Shown here one piece after another: positions 10,476 to 21,325 of a DNA stretch of 64,000 bases (position 1 is the stretch's first letter; each line of letters opens with the position of its first letter). Origin of the DNA: Mytilus trossulus. Its lineage: Eukaryota > Mollusca > Bivalvia > Mytilida > Mytilidae. Position numbers and translations under genes: made by a program. The stretch is taken from contig NC_086381.1 of assembly GCF_036588685.1 (NCBI RefSeq), positions 46,437,431-46,501,430 of the forward strand, in the 5' to 3' direction. The notes beneath the pieces are model-generated. The model saw nothing but the letters and a program-made list of their open reading frames with translations. It was not told the DNA's origin and did not search any database.

Positions 10476-11158
10476 AAGATATCTTATAAAGTTTTTTAAG
10501 ATATCTTATATAGTTTATAAGATATATTTTATGATAGTTTATGAGATATCTTATATAGTTCCAAAGATATCTCATATACTTTTCTTTGTAAGATATCTTC
10601 TTATAGGTTTATAAGATATCTTATAAACTATATGAGATATCTTATAAACTTCATAAGATATCGTATAAACTTCATAAGATATTTTATTTATTATATAATA
10701 TATCTTAAAAACTTTAGAAGATATCTTATATAATATATGAGATATATTTTAAACAGAAGATATCATATATAATATATGAGATATCTTATAAAGATTAGAA
10801 GATATCTGCTTAGCTATATTATATAAGATATCTTTTAAAGTTTTAAAGATATCTCTTAAAGATATCTTATATAATTTATGAAAAATCTTATAAGAAAATC
10901 ATATAAAATATATTATAGTGTATCGGATATCGTACATAGTTTATAAGATATCTCATATACTTTATAAGATATCTCATATACTTTATAAGATATCTTATAT
11001 GATTTTCTTTATAAGATATCTCATAAATTATATAAGATATCTTATATGATTTTCTTCATAAGATATCTCATAAATTATATAAGATATCTTTATGAGATAT
11101 CTTATAAACTATATAAGATATCTTTAAAACTTTAGAAGATATCTTATAAATTATATAA
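10476..11158. repeat. Palindromic GATATC satellite, main array
   Basis: There are roughly thirty copies of 'aagatatctt' in units of about 21 bp, many extending to the self-complementary 16-mer 'tataagatatcttata'. Variants change one arm ('gatatctcata'). The sequence is almost purely A/T apart from the GATATC cores and can form hairpins on either strand. It continues the remnant at 8279-8340. Confidence 0.9.
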
Positions 11159-11189
11159 AAAGTAAAATCACAAAAATACTGAACTCAGA

Positions 11190-11445
11190 GGAAAATCAAT
11201 CACATGGCAAAATCAAATAACAAAACACATAAAGAACGACTGGACAGGAACTGTCATATTCCTGACTTGGAACAGACATTTTCAAATGTAGAAAATGGTG
11301 GGTTAAACCTGGTTTTCTAGCCCTAAAACTCTCACTTGTACGACAGTCGCCTCAAATTCCATAATATTGATAATGATGCGTGAACAAAACATACACAAAA
11401 ATGTCACAAATAAAGGTAAAAAGTCTAATTCGGTAGGTCACATTC
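11190..11445 (+). repeat. Interspersed repeat ('cataaactgtcatattcctgac' type)
   Basis: The landmarks 'aactgtcatattcctgactt', 'ggttaaacctggttttctag' and 'aaactctcacttgtacgaca' match, in diverged form, the copy at 61325-61490. Confidence 0.65.
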
Positions 11446-11700
11446 GTGAAATGGGAACGGAATTGTTGTTACGACATAAGGAACACATCCCATATCATCT
11501 ATATATATAACAGATATTCCATAACGGTCAACCAACTCGTTATATATATATATGGCGTCCGTAAAATTTACGAAGTGATGATTACATCTTCCCAATGCTT
11601 CACTATTGGGAAGCTGAAATTATCTCTTTTGTCGTAAAGTTTTGTTTTTAACCGACCCTCATATTCAAGTGGCAAAATCAAGAGCTTAAACACATCAAAC
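11446..11700. other. Intergenic, short TATATA tracts
   Basis: Two (TA)n tracts occur at about 11500 and 11544. A short inverted pair, 'cttcccaatgcttcact' and 'attgggaag', is seen at about 11590. No gene is recognised. Confidence 0.5.
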
Positions 11701-11704
11701 GAAG

Positions 11705-11935
11705 GTATAATAAAAAATAAGAAATCTTATATAAAAGATATTAATATGATATTTCATATACTTTATAAGATATCTTATAAACATTAGAAGATATCTTATA
11801 AACTTTAGAAAATATCTTATAACGTATATAAGATATCTTATAAACTTTAGAAAATATCTTATAACGTATATTAGATGTCTTATAAAAATGAAATCTATAT
11901 TTTAAAGGAGATTTCTTATATATTATTTTGATCAA
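11705..11935. repeat. GATATC satellite, diverged outlier block
   Basis: Units of 'gatatcttataaactttaga' and 'aatatcttataacgtatat' repeat about eight times. The 64-codon minus-strand frame with a repeated YKISYK pattern is a translation of this block. Confidence 0.85.
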
Positions 11936-12149
11936 ATTCCTCCAAATGCGTTATTTCCACTACTTGGAATGAAATTTATGTCAGGCGTAATGGAGTATAC
12001 GTAATTTGGCGGTATTACGGATTTAATTGTTTCGGGAGCAATTTAAAAGTTCAATCAGTAGAATAACAGTTTTATTATGCAACACGTAAGCGGGCCCAAC
12101 TGATGATATGTTTGCATGGTAAAAAACTAGAAATATATGTATGCTGTGG

Positions 12150-12183
12150 CCAAGGACGTATAACTAACAATATACGTCCTTGG
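12150..12183. repeat. Perfect 13 bp stem hairpin
   Basis: 'ccaaggacgtata' at 12150-12162 is followed after an eight-base loop by its exact complement at 12171-12183. It could be the collapsed core of a foldback transposon. Confidence 0.8.
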
Positions 12184-12448
12184 CTGTGGCGGATCCAAAA
12201 CTTTTCATAAAGGAGGTCGGGCGCTTCAGTCATGCTTCATTGATTCCCTATATAATCAAACATTTTTTCCCCAAAGGGGGCTTGACCCCCTCCCCTTTGG
12301 ATCTGCCTATGGTATGGGTAAGGATTCTTGCAAATATATAATATGTGAATGGTTTGTATTTTTCAAACCCAAATCAGACTTCTGCGATTGTTACGCATCA
12401 AATCCGAGTTATCTTTCTTGCCTTCTTATATCTAATATCTATAAATTG

Positions 12449-12506
12449 CACAGGCACTCGTCTCAGAAAAAAAATAAGGATTTTTTTTCTGACACGAGTG
12501 CCTGTC
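12449..12506. mobile_element. 58 bp hairpin MITE, hAT-like family
   Basis: The arms 'cacaggcactcgtctcagaa' and 'ttctgacacgagtgcctgt' are near-perfect inverted repeats. The flanking 8-mers ATAAATTG (12441-12448) and ACAAATTA (12507-12514) agree at six of eight positions, consistent with a worn 8 bp target duplication. Confidence 0.7.
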
Positions 12507-13235
12507 ACAAATTACAAGAAAGTCTGGGTCATAACTCCAAAATGGGGCGAGGTTCTAAGTATTTTTGTATCAGCAAACCCCTCCAAAATGCACGCACTTG
12601 AAATGTACTAAAATTTCTGCTTTTTTATTCACAAACCGTCCTTTCTTCTGAAAAAATGTCAAGAACTTAATTAATTGTGATATAAGCCTTCAATGCATCA
12701 TTCACATTTTGGACCTTAGTTCATGACTTGAATAGCAATTTGTATTGCATGCATTGTTTTTCTAAAAGATAGAACCAAAAATGAAATCGGATAATCATGT
12801 AGTTAACATGACTGTGCTCGATTCACTGCAAGGTCATTTAATACACAAAATTAACCAGGATTTATAAAAATCTGAATTGTAAACCTACTAATCACATTTA
12901 CGGATTAGAGTATAAAAATGGTATATCAACCTCTTAAAATTAACGGATTGGCATGTGCGACTTGTCGGCGAAACACAAGGCAGACAGGCTAAACAAACGA
13001 TTGTGGTATAATGTATAACGAAATCAGAGTTCTATATATTTTAATAAGATTGATGATTGTTCTGTCATTAATCAGATATTAACAACAATTTAAACGACAA
13101 TGATTATCAATATTAAGTAAGTCTGATCATTTGATCTCTAATTCCTATATACGATTTAACTTAATTATGTCAACAAATTATGCCACATTACATGCCGATT
13201 ATAGAACTATCAATCCTCCTGATACATCACCTCTG

Positions 13236-13334
13236 CACAGGTACTTGTTTCAAAAAATAAATTCCCTTAAACCTTAATATAACCTTGTTATATTAAGGTA
13301 TGTAGGGGGGAACATTCTGAGACAAGTGCCTGTG
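13236..13334. mobile_element. 99 bp hairpin MITE with perfect 8 bp target duplication
   Basis: The termini 'cacaggtacttgtttcaaaa' and 'cattctgagacaagtgcctg' (then 'tg') are inverted repeats. Exact copies of CACCTCTG flank the element at 13228-13235 and 13335-13342. An 8 bp duplication with CA...TG ends is the hAT superfamily signature. An inner palindrome ('accttaatataac', 'gttatattaaggt') forms the loop. Confidence 0.8.
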
Positions 13335-13342
13335 CACCTCTG

Positions 13343-14835
13343 TGTACAACCGGATCCGCCGGAAACTGAGAATATGACTGGAATTTCGACACTATTTGAT
13401 TCCGTGAAATGACAAGATTGCTGCTATAGTTATTGTATCCATCCCATCCTGCAGCCAACAAATATTACGATATGATGCATATTTTCAATTCTACCCAACA
13501 ACGCTCAAGAAATCCTAAATATATATCTTCACTGACTGTCACTCTTCAATTTCAAAGTTGTTTCTATTAAATCATTTTCATCACACCAACACGAGGCTGT
13601 ATTCACTACCCCACCCGATAAATGATTAGTTTTGAAACTTTAAAAAATATGAAGATGAAGTATGATTGCCAATGATAAAACTGTACACCAGAGTCCGCGA
13701 AAGATGTGAACGTAATTAAGAAAACTCGTGTTACAAATCGTCATTCTAACCATTACAAATTTACAGCTATCCTCTTGCATATTGCTTGTTAAAAACTGTC
13801 CAGACAGTTGAAAAGATGTATAGCATAGAAAAGATCCATTTTATCACCAAAGTCAACAAAGTAAATAGCTGGAAACCCACAAAAGTCAATTTGTAAAATG
13901 TCTTTCGTTATAGAACAGACCCATCGAACTATAAGGAATGATATACCTATTCTACATCTATTGCGACTTAAATATCAAACACGTGTTATACGATCTCAAT
14001 ATTGAATATATATATCGAACACTTCAAACCTTAACCTCCGGTGTTTGCACTCAATTGATATATTAATATACTACGGTGACCACGTTATCAGAGAAGGTCA
14101 GCCCAACATTGTCAACACCACTTCTATGTGAAATATGTGAACCGAAGTGTCGAAATACCATAAACACAACTTCAAAAACTCTTATTCAATTATTATGCAA
14201 GACTGTGATTGACAATTGACAGATTTTTATAACGAATGTGCTGTTGTCCTCGAAGACATAGTCTCAAATAATATTGTGAAACTCACTTGGACACTCAAGC
14301 AAAAATCCTGAATGAGCATATATAGTCTATGCTTGTTAGAAATTTCAAAAGTTGTCATTGCAACCAACGTTATAATGCAATTTTAAAATCGTTCTTTCAT
14401 GTTTCATTCGCCTTTATTACCCTCGTCATGTGAACATACATTATTACCGACGTCACAGTGCCTGAGGAGAAGTTAAAAGCGACGTCATAATGTGTGAGGA
14501 TACTTGATCAAGCTTACTTTCGTCAAGCGTAAAACTATCTAAGGGAGGGAAAACTATAAATCAGTTATAGAACAGTAACCAGATTCTTGGGATTTCTTCG
14601 TATACATATATCGTAAACTACCAGCTGCTCGAGACAATGTGAAGCTTGAATGCTCGTTCACTGCGTTCACTCAGTCTAGTTAACATTGTGGTTCGCGGAT
14701 GATATTTTACGATATCAATATTTAGAAAACCCGATAATCTATAGTCATCTATACATACTCTTTGAAATTAAAAAAAAAATGAATTCATCTTTTTATGACT
14801 TCATCGGGGTGTAAAAGCGTTCAACCGAAGTACAA
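13343..14835. other. Intergenic, no gene recognised
   Basis: There is a fragment of the 'gtatgattgccaatg' repeat at about 13656 and CRE-like 'gacgtca' words at about 14450 and 14482. No coding signal is visible on either strand. Confidence 0.5.
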
Positions 14836-14837
14836 AA

Positions 14838-14893
14838 AAGCAAATTTACAGATCTAACATTGTTGGGTTGATGTTTAGACGAGTTTTATATAC
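14838..14893 (+). repeat. SINE central-domain fragment
   Basis: 'acagatctaacattgttggg' followed by 'ttgatgtttagacgagtt' is almost identical to the body of the SINE at 17031-17260, but no tRNA-like head precedes it. It ends just before the target duplication of the LTR element. Confidence 0.7.
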
Positions 14894-14902
14894 ATAATGT
14901 AC

Positions 14903-15117
14903 TATTACGTACATGGGGGGACATATACTTGCCTCCCCATGCCGCTAAAGTTATATTTGCTTAAGAGCAATAAAAACACATCTATTTCCATAGCACGTTT
15001 ATTTCAAAGAGACAGATAACATCACATGACACATATGCATCATCATCATACAAAGGGACACAACTCTCACGACTTAACTACAAAACACATACGACCATAC
15101 AATACAGATACATAACA
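14903..15117 (-). repeat. Downstream (3') LTR
   Basis: This 215 bp copy is identical by eye to 16598-16812. On the minus strand it is preceded by a G-rich polypurine tract at about 15118-15135. Confidence 0.8.
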
Positions 15118-16597
15118 TCCCGCCCCCAAAAATAAAATTTCCCAAATTATATTAAAATGGTGTATGTGTTTTATCCTTATACAATTGCAAGAAGAAGAAA
15201 AATTCCACTATATAAATTCAAACTGTATAATCACTTCCGTATATTAAGACTCAAATCAGTAACAATTTTCCAAATAATCTTTGTAAATACATTTATATTA
15301 AATGAAATATTCGTGGCTGACCAGTTCTCAATCTAGCATCCATACACACCAGTATCAACAATGCAGAAAACTCCGAACGTCTGGCATCTCGATCTCCCCC
15401 TTAGGACCTTATGCACGCATTACGTTCATTCAACATAAAAAAAATATGCATTTAATACATTTACTCAATCTAAATGGAAAATACTAGAATACTGTCATAA
15501 ATGTAGCTGTATATAACAAATTGATAGATAATCATCAGAGACCTTTAACTCTTAAAAATAGTAAATATTACATCAATGAAACACTTCATAAGTTACATAT
15601 GCAGTCAAAAGAAAATACGACTAATTCTCCCTCTCTAACGTGTTCAATCTCTCATACATCATACTCACAAAATAAAATAAAGATGAAACAAATGAATAGC
15701 TCCAGAAATGTCAATATCAACCTAGGTTTTATTTATGACTATTATCTCACCGCTACTGACAATCCGCTATCAAATCAGTCCAACTGATAACAGAAATATA
15801 ATGTATTAATAAAAAAAAAAAAAAAAAAAAATCCTTCTGAGACAAAATTGAATTCATAATTAATGTTCGAAATAAGTCGGTGTTTTCCTTGTTACTGGGT
15901 AGCGTACGATGAGATAAATCTCACACGTACCGTCTGTAGTATCATTTTAATAGTTCAAAACTGCAACACATTTTCTCTGCTAAATCATAAATTACACATA
16001 TATAGGTCAAGCCGATTAGTCTAAAGATAATGCCAATTACAAAGCAATTATCATTTCGAAGTACTGTAAGATGAAAGGCCGGGACGTCACATGACACATG
16101 CTACAGTTTTCTGCACACATAAACATACACAGCTGTCTTTCTTGATGTCCATCTCTAACGTGGTCAAAAGTTTGTGATTGTGTAGAAATTCCAATCGCGT
16201 CCAACAGTTAAAATGAAAATTAAAGTTCAGATGACAATAAACAATTGCGAAATACTTTTGATATAAATATGCATATATATGTCCAATGTTACGTAGTTTA
16301 CAACAGTTCCTTGAAGTTTACCGTATTCTTTTGTTGACGAAAAATCCAATGGTGTTTTCTGAATATTAACTAAATCCAAATAAAAAATACATCCAAAAAT
16401 GGGTTCCAGCCTGAGTGTCAAATGCGATGGTACTGCTATACTCTACTGAACAAAAATTCCAAGATTTCAAGGTGGTCAAAATTTAATAATGGCGCCGCCA
16501 GCATCGTGGTCTAGACTATTAGAAAGTTTGTTCTTCGTCTTTGGGGACAGCTCACATGAAATACACATAAAAGGGGTCGTTTTTAAGTCCTCCACCA

Positions 16598-16812
16598 TAT
16601 TACGTACATGGGGGGACATATACTTGCCTCCCCATGCCGCTAAAGTTATATTTGCTTAAGAGCAATAAAAACACATCTATTTCCATAGCACGTTTATTTC
16701 AAAGAGACAGATAACATCACATGACACATATGCATCATCATCATACAAAGGGACACAACTCTCACGACTTAACTACAAAACACATACGACCATACAATAC
16801 AGATACATAACA
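16598..16812 (-). repeat. Upstream (5') LTR
   Basis: On the minus strand this LTR begins at 16812 with TGTTATG and ends at 16598. The primer-binding site follows at 16597-16585. Confidence 0.8.
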
Positions 16813-17030
16813 GTACACAGCCATGTATCAACATCTTTGCTGGTGATCCGATGGAAAAATCTGTTGTAGAGTTGTCACTGACTCAGACATACTTATAAAT
16901 ATAATTATTTTCTGTGAATGTATCTTGTATTAATTTGTAGGATTCTTTACTATAGATAATTGATCTGATCTGTAACAATAACATCTCCATGCCTTATATA
17001 TCATGTACTGTAGTATGCCGTTAGATTAAA

Positions 17031-17260
17031 CTGACGAGGAAAGGTAACACATGGCCACCGAAAGCTGTATTTTTGTGAAGCCCAGGTGGTCGTGTGGTCT
17101 AGCGGTATAACTACAGTGCAGGCGATATGGTGTCACGATATCTTAGAAGCATGGGCGAGTGAAGAACAATAAAATTGCGAAAGCAAAGTTACAGATCTAA
17201 CATTGTTGGGTTGATGTTTAGACGAGTTGTATATTATATATATATACATATATATAGAAG
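17031..17260 (+). mobile_element. tRNA-derived SINE
   Basis: It starts 'ctgacgaggaaaggtaacac' and has a tRNA-like head with 'gtggtctagcgg', whose A-box-like core is at 17095-17105. It then has the conserved body word 'acagatctaacattgttggg' and 'ttgatgtttagacgagtt', and ends in a TATATA tail. The B box is worn: 'catgggcgagtga' replaces the expected 'ggttcgaatcc'-type core. A minus-strand relative lies at 23690-23858. Confidence 0.75.
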
Positions 17261-17675
17261 TTTATAAAAAGGACCAACCAGCAAATTTACTATATACCGT
17301 TGTGCAAATTTCTAGACTGATAAAAATTTGTTTATATATATATATCAACTCAATCTCTATGCCGGAGTTTTGTATTGACATTTATAAAGATATCAGTAAA
17401 GGTATATATATGTAAATCACCGGTAAGTTATGAAGTCAAAGAAACCTTTGCCAAAGCTTTTACTTATAAACGTAATGTTTGGTATGATTTTTAAATGTAG
17501 AAAACATTAAACTAACGTCAGGATGTCGCATATTTCAGATTTTTATAGTTTGTTCCTGTTTTGTATTGTTTCACTGCTGTGATAATGTTTTTAGAGTCCG
17601 AAAATATAGAAACGATTCATGCATGTAAGGTTATCGACCTTTGATTGCTAGTTATAATATTGCAATTGCATATTA

Positions 17676-17955
17676 GGAATGTGTGAAAGAGACAACAAAC
17701 CGACCAAAGAAAAGGAAACAGCCCCAGGCCATCAAGGTGTATTCAAAACAACGAGAAACCCCTTACCAGGAGGTTGGCTTTAACTGGCCCAAAAACAAAA
17801 ATGTGTACTAGTTCAGTAAAAATTGACATCACACTAATCTCTAATACATATAAATGAACTTAAATTTAAAAAAAAAACCATACAAGCTTACTAACAAAAG
17901 GCCAGCGGCTCCTGAATTGGAACAGTCGCAAAAAAGGCGACAAGGTTAAATTTGT
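17676..17955 (+). repeat. 'aatgtgtcaaagagacaac' family interspersed repeat, diverged
   Basis: It has 'gtgtgaaagagacaacaaac', 'ttaactggcccaaaaac', 'gtgtactagttcagt', 'aaaggccagcggctcctga' and 'gacaaggttaaat' in the same order as the copies at 58702-59130 (+) and 48243-48815 (-). Confidence 0.7.
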
Positions 17956-18057
17956 TTTCAAAAGAAATCAATTTGATATTGTAATATTATCTGTCAATAT
18001 TATTTTCATCGTTACTTACATTGATTATCTTAAAAATGAACAAAAACACAACTTTAA

Positions 18058-18113
18058 ATATGTCTAGTATAGTACTATACAGTTTGTATGTCTAGTATAG
18101 TACTATACAGTCG
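18058..18113. repeat. Duplicated palindromic 25-mer
   Basis: 'tatgtctagtatagtactat' plus 'acagt' occurs twice, separated by three bases. The core 'tagtatagtacta' is nearly self-complementary. Confidence 0.85.
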
Positions 18114-18264
18114 TCTATACGATCCGTCGATACTTATATTTTGGCACGATATTTTTGTTTATGAGTTTTTACACTACCATCCATATATGTTTTTTCTAAA
18201 ACTGGAGGTATTTCCTTGCTATGGGAGCATTGGTTTCTGAAAAAAAAGATAATAGAGTGTAAAA

Positions 18265-18505
18265 TATAATTTTTGAGAGGGTTAATATTCAACAGGATAG
18301 TGAATTGCTCAAAAGCCAAAAAAAAGTTTAAGTTCGTTAGACCACATTAATTCTGTGTCAGAAACCTATGCTGTATCAACTATTTAATCACGATCCAAAT
18401 TCAGAGCTGTATCCAGCTTGAATGTTGTGGCCATACTTGCCCCAACTGTTCAGGGTTCGACCTCTTTGATCGTTTAAAGCTGTGTCCTACGGATCATCTG
18501 GTAAC
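18265..18505 (+). mobile_element. 3' fragment of the 2.1 kb TIR element
   Basis: It aligns along its length with 10245-10475: 'gaggattaatattcaacag', 'ctgtgtcagaaacctatgct', 'aatccagcttgaatgttgtg' and 'catctggt'. The inner TIR word is damaged ('ttgatcgtttaaagc'). The upstream nine tenths of the element is missing. Confidence 0.8.
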
Positions 18506-18589
18506 AAAGTGTTTTACTAATGATACTGACGATCCACCACAAAGTAATATAAATAAAACCATACAAATAGTTAGCAAATACATATAAAA

Positions 18590-18885
18590 AAGATGTGATA
18601 TGATTACCAATGAGTTCTCCACAACAGACCAAAATGACACAAATTAACAATTGCAGGTCATTGTACGACCAGTCACCTTCAACAATGAGCAAAACCAATA
18701 CAGCAATAGTCAGCTAGAAAAGGTCAATGTAAAACAATTCAAAGGAGAAAAATAACGGGCTTATTTATGTACAGAAAATAAACGAAAAACGGAATATGTA
18801 ACACATAAACAAACGACAACCACTGAATTACAGGCTCCTTATATCATGTTCTCAGATATCATCTCCCATTTAAAAAAAAATCACA
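18590..18885 (+). repeat. 'gatgtggtatgattgcc' family, long copy
   Basis: It includes the downstream part missing from the short copies: 'aacgggcttatttatgtaca', 'acacataaacaaacgacaac' and 'cactgaattacaggctcctt'. Confidence 0.8.
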
Positions 18886-20480
18886 CGAAAAGTTGAACCT
18901 ATTAAGTGTTGCTCTCCTAGCTATAAAATGTATCCAAAATCAAAGATGTGGAACATATTCTATCATAATCATTTGGTAACAAAGTGTCTCTTCCATGCCC
19001 GGCTTGAACATAAAAACTGAACTAAAAATAAAATAAACAATACTCCTGATGCTCAGGTTGGTCATAAAACACTGTCAAACATCCAAGCATACTATCCACA
19101 CTCATCTGTGTCCACACTTGTAGAGTGTATCAATATATATCCTTAAATATCCGCCATGGGAATCAATTCAAAACATTTAGATAATCGTAGTGTTCGGACT
19201 TTTAAACATATGTTCAAGTTTCATTGATGATATGTTTTGTCTGTGTCAAATTCATGCTATGTTGGTTTTGAAATGATAATACGAAAATGCAGTTGGAAAT
19301 CTGTACCTTTTCAATGTTTTTTAGTTAACCAAAAACCATGGTGGTCTCTTGGTTTGCACTTATTCTGTTTTTGTTTTACTAAGATGTCAAATTATTACAT
19401 ATACAACCTCTATATCATATCTTAGCGTCATAACATGTACCTGAGATATCTCTTTTTATACATGCCATGAACCGGAGACAGTACTTATTAGGTACTAATG
19501 TCTTTCATTTTTCAACCTTGAAGCTTGATAGGTATAAAGAAATATGGCCATCTCCAATGTGGCAGTAAAATTCGTGTGCTGACTGCACCTTTTAAAAAGT
19601 ACCATTCCAACAACTATCTGTTGGGTCCGTAGGTGGCCTGCTCCAAGCAAGAAAAACATTCAAGTCTATCCAACTAAAAAATACTCTGACGTTCAAATGC
19701 TGTTAAATGCTGTTTAATTTGCGGTCCAAGCTTTTCTGACAAAACAGCCGTTGGACATCCGAGTAGTAATCTCGAACTACTATCCAACATACCATTATTT
19801 CCAGTGGAAGTCTAGAATCATGTGCCAGCTTTCATACCGGTCGATATATCTTGCCGAATTTATCATACCTAAGGTTTGTATAAAAAAACATTGTTAATTT
19901 TCTCTCGTCTAGTAAAAGTATGAAATATTTGCCACTGGACATTAAGCCAAGCAGCATTCTGTTAAAGCCATTTTTGTTTTTTGCTTTCTTTAAAATTCCA
20001 GTATCAAAACTGAATTCTTCATGCTATCAAAGTTTTTTAGAAAAGCACAAGAGCTAATTAATTCAAAGGATATAATTCCTTTCTATTAGCTTTTGGACGT
20101 TATAATGTACAATGGACAGTTTTGAGTTGATATGGTATTTTTGGAGTTTGCATATACTAGTATACAGATAATTGAAATATTTGATACGACACATATTTTA
20201 TAGTTTTATGTCGAATAAAAAATCTAGTTTTTAGGTTTTGAGTATCATTTATTTAAAATACTTTTTTTTTTATATTTGTACAAAAGAATCCGTAATAATA
20301 AAAAAAAAAGTACTATTTCTAGGTCCTAATTGGCCTAATTAAGGCGAACTGGGCGAGTATCAGGCATTTTTTTAAGCAGCGCATATCGATATACTCTATA
20401 CAATATCTGAATTGAGAAAATTACATCTAATAAATGAATTAAAGTTATAAAATACATATTTTATTTTTTAAATACCCGCT
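18886..20480. other. Intergenic, no gene recognised
   Basis: No exon-like open frame with splice sites and no clear repeat boundary were found. The strand is AT-rich with T-runs at about 20270. Confidence 0.45.
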
Positions 20481-20489
20481 TAGTTGTTC

Positions 20490-20602
20490 CTAACACTGTT
20501 AGTGTGTAATTCTCGTCATGCGCGATTGTCTAACGCTACCGTTAACAACGAGACGCCATGTCGTTAGCAACCTATTGATCGTTGAAAGACTCAATCCAGG
20601 TA
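20490..20602 (+). promoter_or_regulatory. GC-richer island with X-box-like site and a splice-donor-like end
   Basis: This short stretch is less AT-rich than its surroundings. It holds 'gtcgttagcaac' (20560-20571), close to an RFX X-box half ('TAGCAAC'), and ends 'caatccag|gtaggt', a good 5' splice site at 20599/20600. It could be a non-coding first exon and promoter. The downstream gene is unknown; tektin, 12 kb away, is one option. This is inference only. Confidence 0.25.
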
Positions 20603-21144
20603 GGTCTTGTTTTACCTATTCAGTTTAAATTTCTACCAAAAATGTAACTTTTCCTTCAATTCTGAATAATTTAGTGATAATGCAAAGTAATGCAAAGTAA
20701 TTATTTTGTTTTTGTATATTGAAAGAAAAAATATGTACTTTTTATTCATTGTACTTTCGATAGTTAAAGAACGGACAGCGAAAAGAGATTAGTAATAGAA
20801 ATACTTTATCCTTATTACAGAATTTAAAGCGAAAAAACTTATGTGTCATTGTACAAATCACCCCTCTTATTTTTGTTACGCGGTCTCTATCATAAAAATA
20901 TATATGTGACATAATAAGCATAATTATGTAAAACAAAGCGATGACAAGTTAATTATATAAATTCGGTGAACTATATTGAATTATTAATTTCCAATACAGG
21001 AATTTGATAATTTAATTTTCAATAACAAGCATGCAAAAATCATATTCATCATCAGTAATTGTAGTCTGATCGAATTTTCAGATTGCAAACACATTTGAGG
21101 AGTGTTGAGCAAAACCATCGAAAGAAAAAAAAAAAAACCCTGGA

Positions 21145-21172
21145 TATTATCTCTCTCTCTCTATATATATAT
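21145..21172. repeat. (CT)n(AT)n microsatellite
   Basis: A CT dinucleotide run passes straight into TATATA. Confidence 0.9.
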
Positions 21173-21208
21173 CATGTTATTGTAAAGAAATATTGAATGT
21201 AAAACAAA

Positions 21209-21325
21209 CTTGCGCATATTACCGATAATAGTGACAGAACACAATTAAAAAGGGGGGGTGTATATACACTTGCGTATATTACCAATAATAGTGACAGAAT
21301 ATGATTTAAAAAAAAAAGGGGGTGG
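21209..21325. repeat. Tandem duplication of a unit of about 58 bp
   Basis: 'acttgcgcatattaccgata' and 'cacttgcgtatattaccaat' each lead into 'aatagtgacagaa', an A-run and a G-run. Confidence 0.85.

Larger units (their letters stand above)
14899..16816 (-). mobile_element. Non-autonomous LTR retrotransposon (TRIM-like), complete
   Basis: Two direct repeats of 215 bp (14903-15117 and 16598-16812) look identical throughout. GTAC flanks both sides (14899-14902, 16813-16816) as a 4 bp target duplication. Read on the minus strand, each LTR starts TGTTATG and carries an AATAAA. The upstream LTR is followed at once by TGGTGGAGGACTT, a fitting primer-binding site for a tRNA 3' CCA end. A purine tract ('gggggcgggatg') sits directly before the downstream LTR. 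The LTRs end in TA rather than the usual CA. The 1480 bp interior has no gag or pol; its longest frame is 64 codons. It must be mobilised in trans. Identical LTRs imply a very recent insertion. Confidence 0.8.

Noticed and set aside
11741..11935. Minus-strand frame with repeated YKIS motifs
   Set aside because: It is a translation of the GATATC satellite block.
16227..16421. 64-codon minus-strand frame inside the LTR element as a possible gag remnant
   Set aside because: No zinc knuckle or other gag or pol motif, too short, and no family resemblance.
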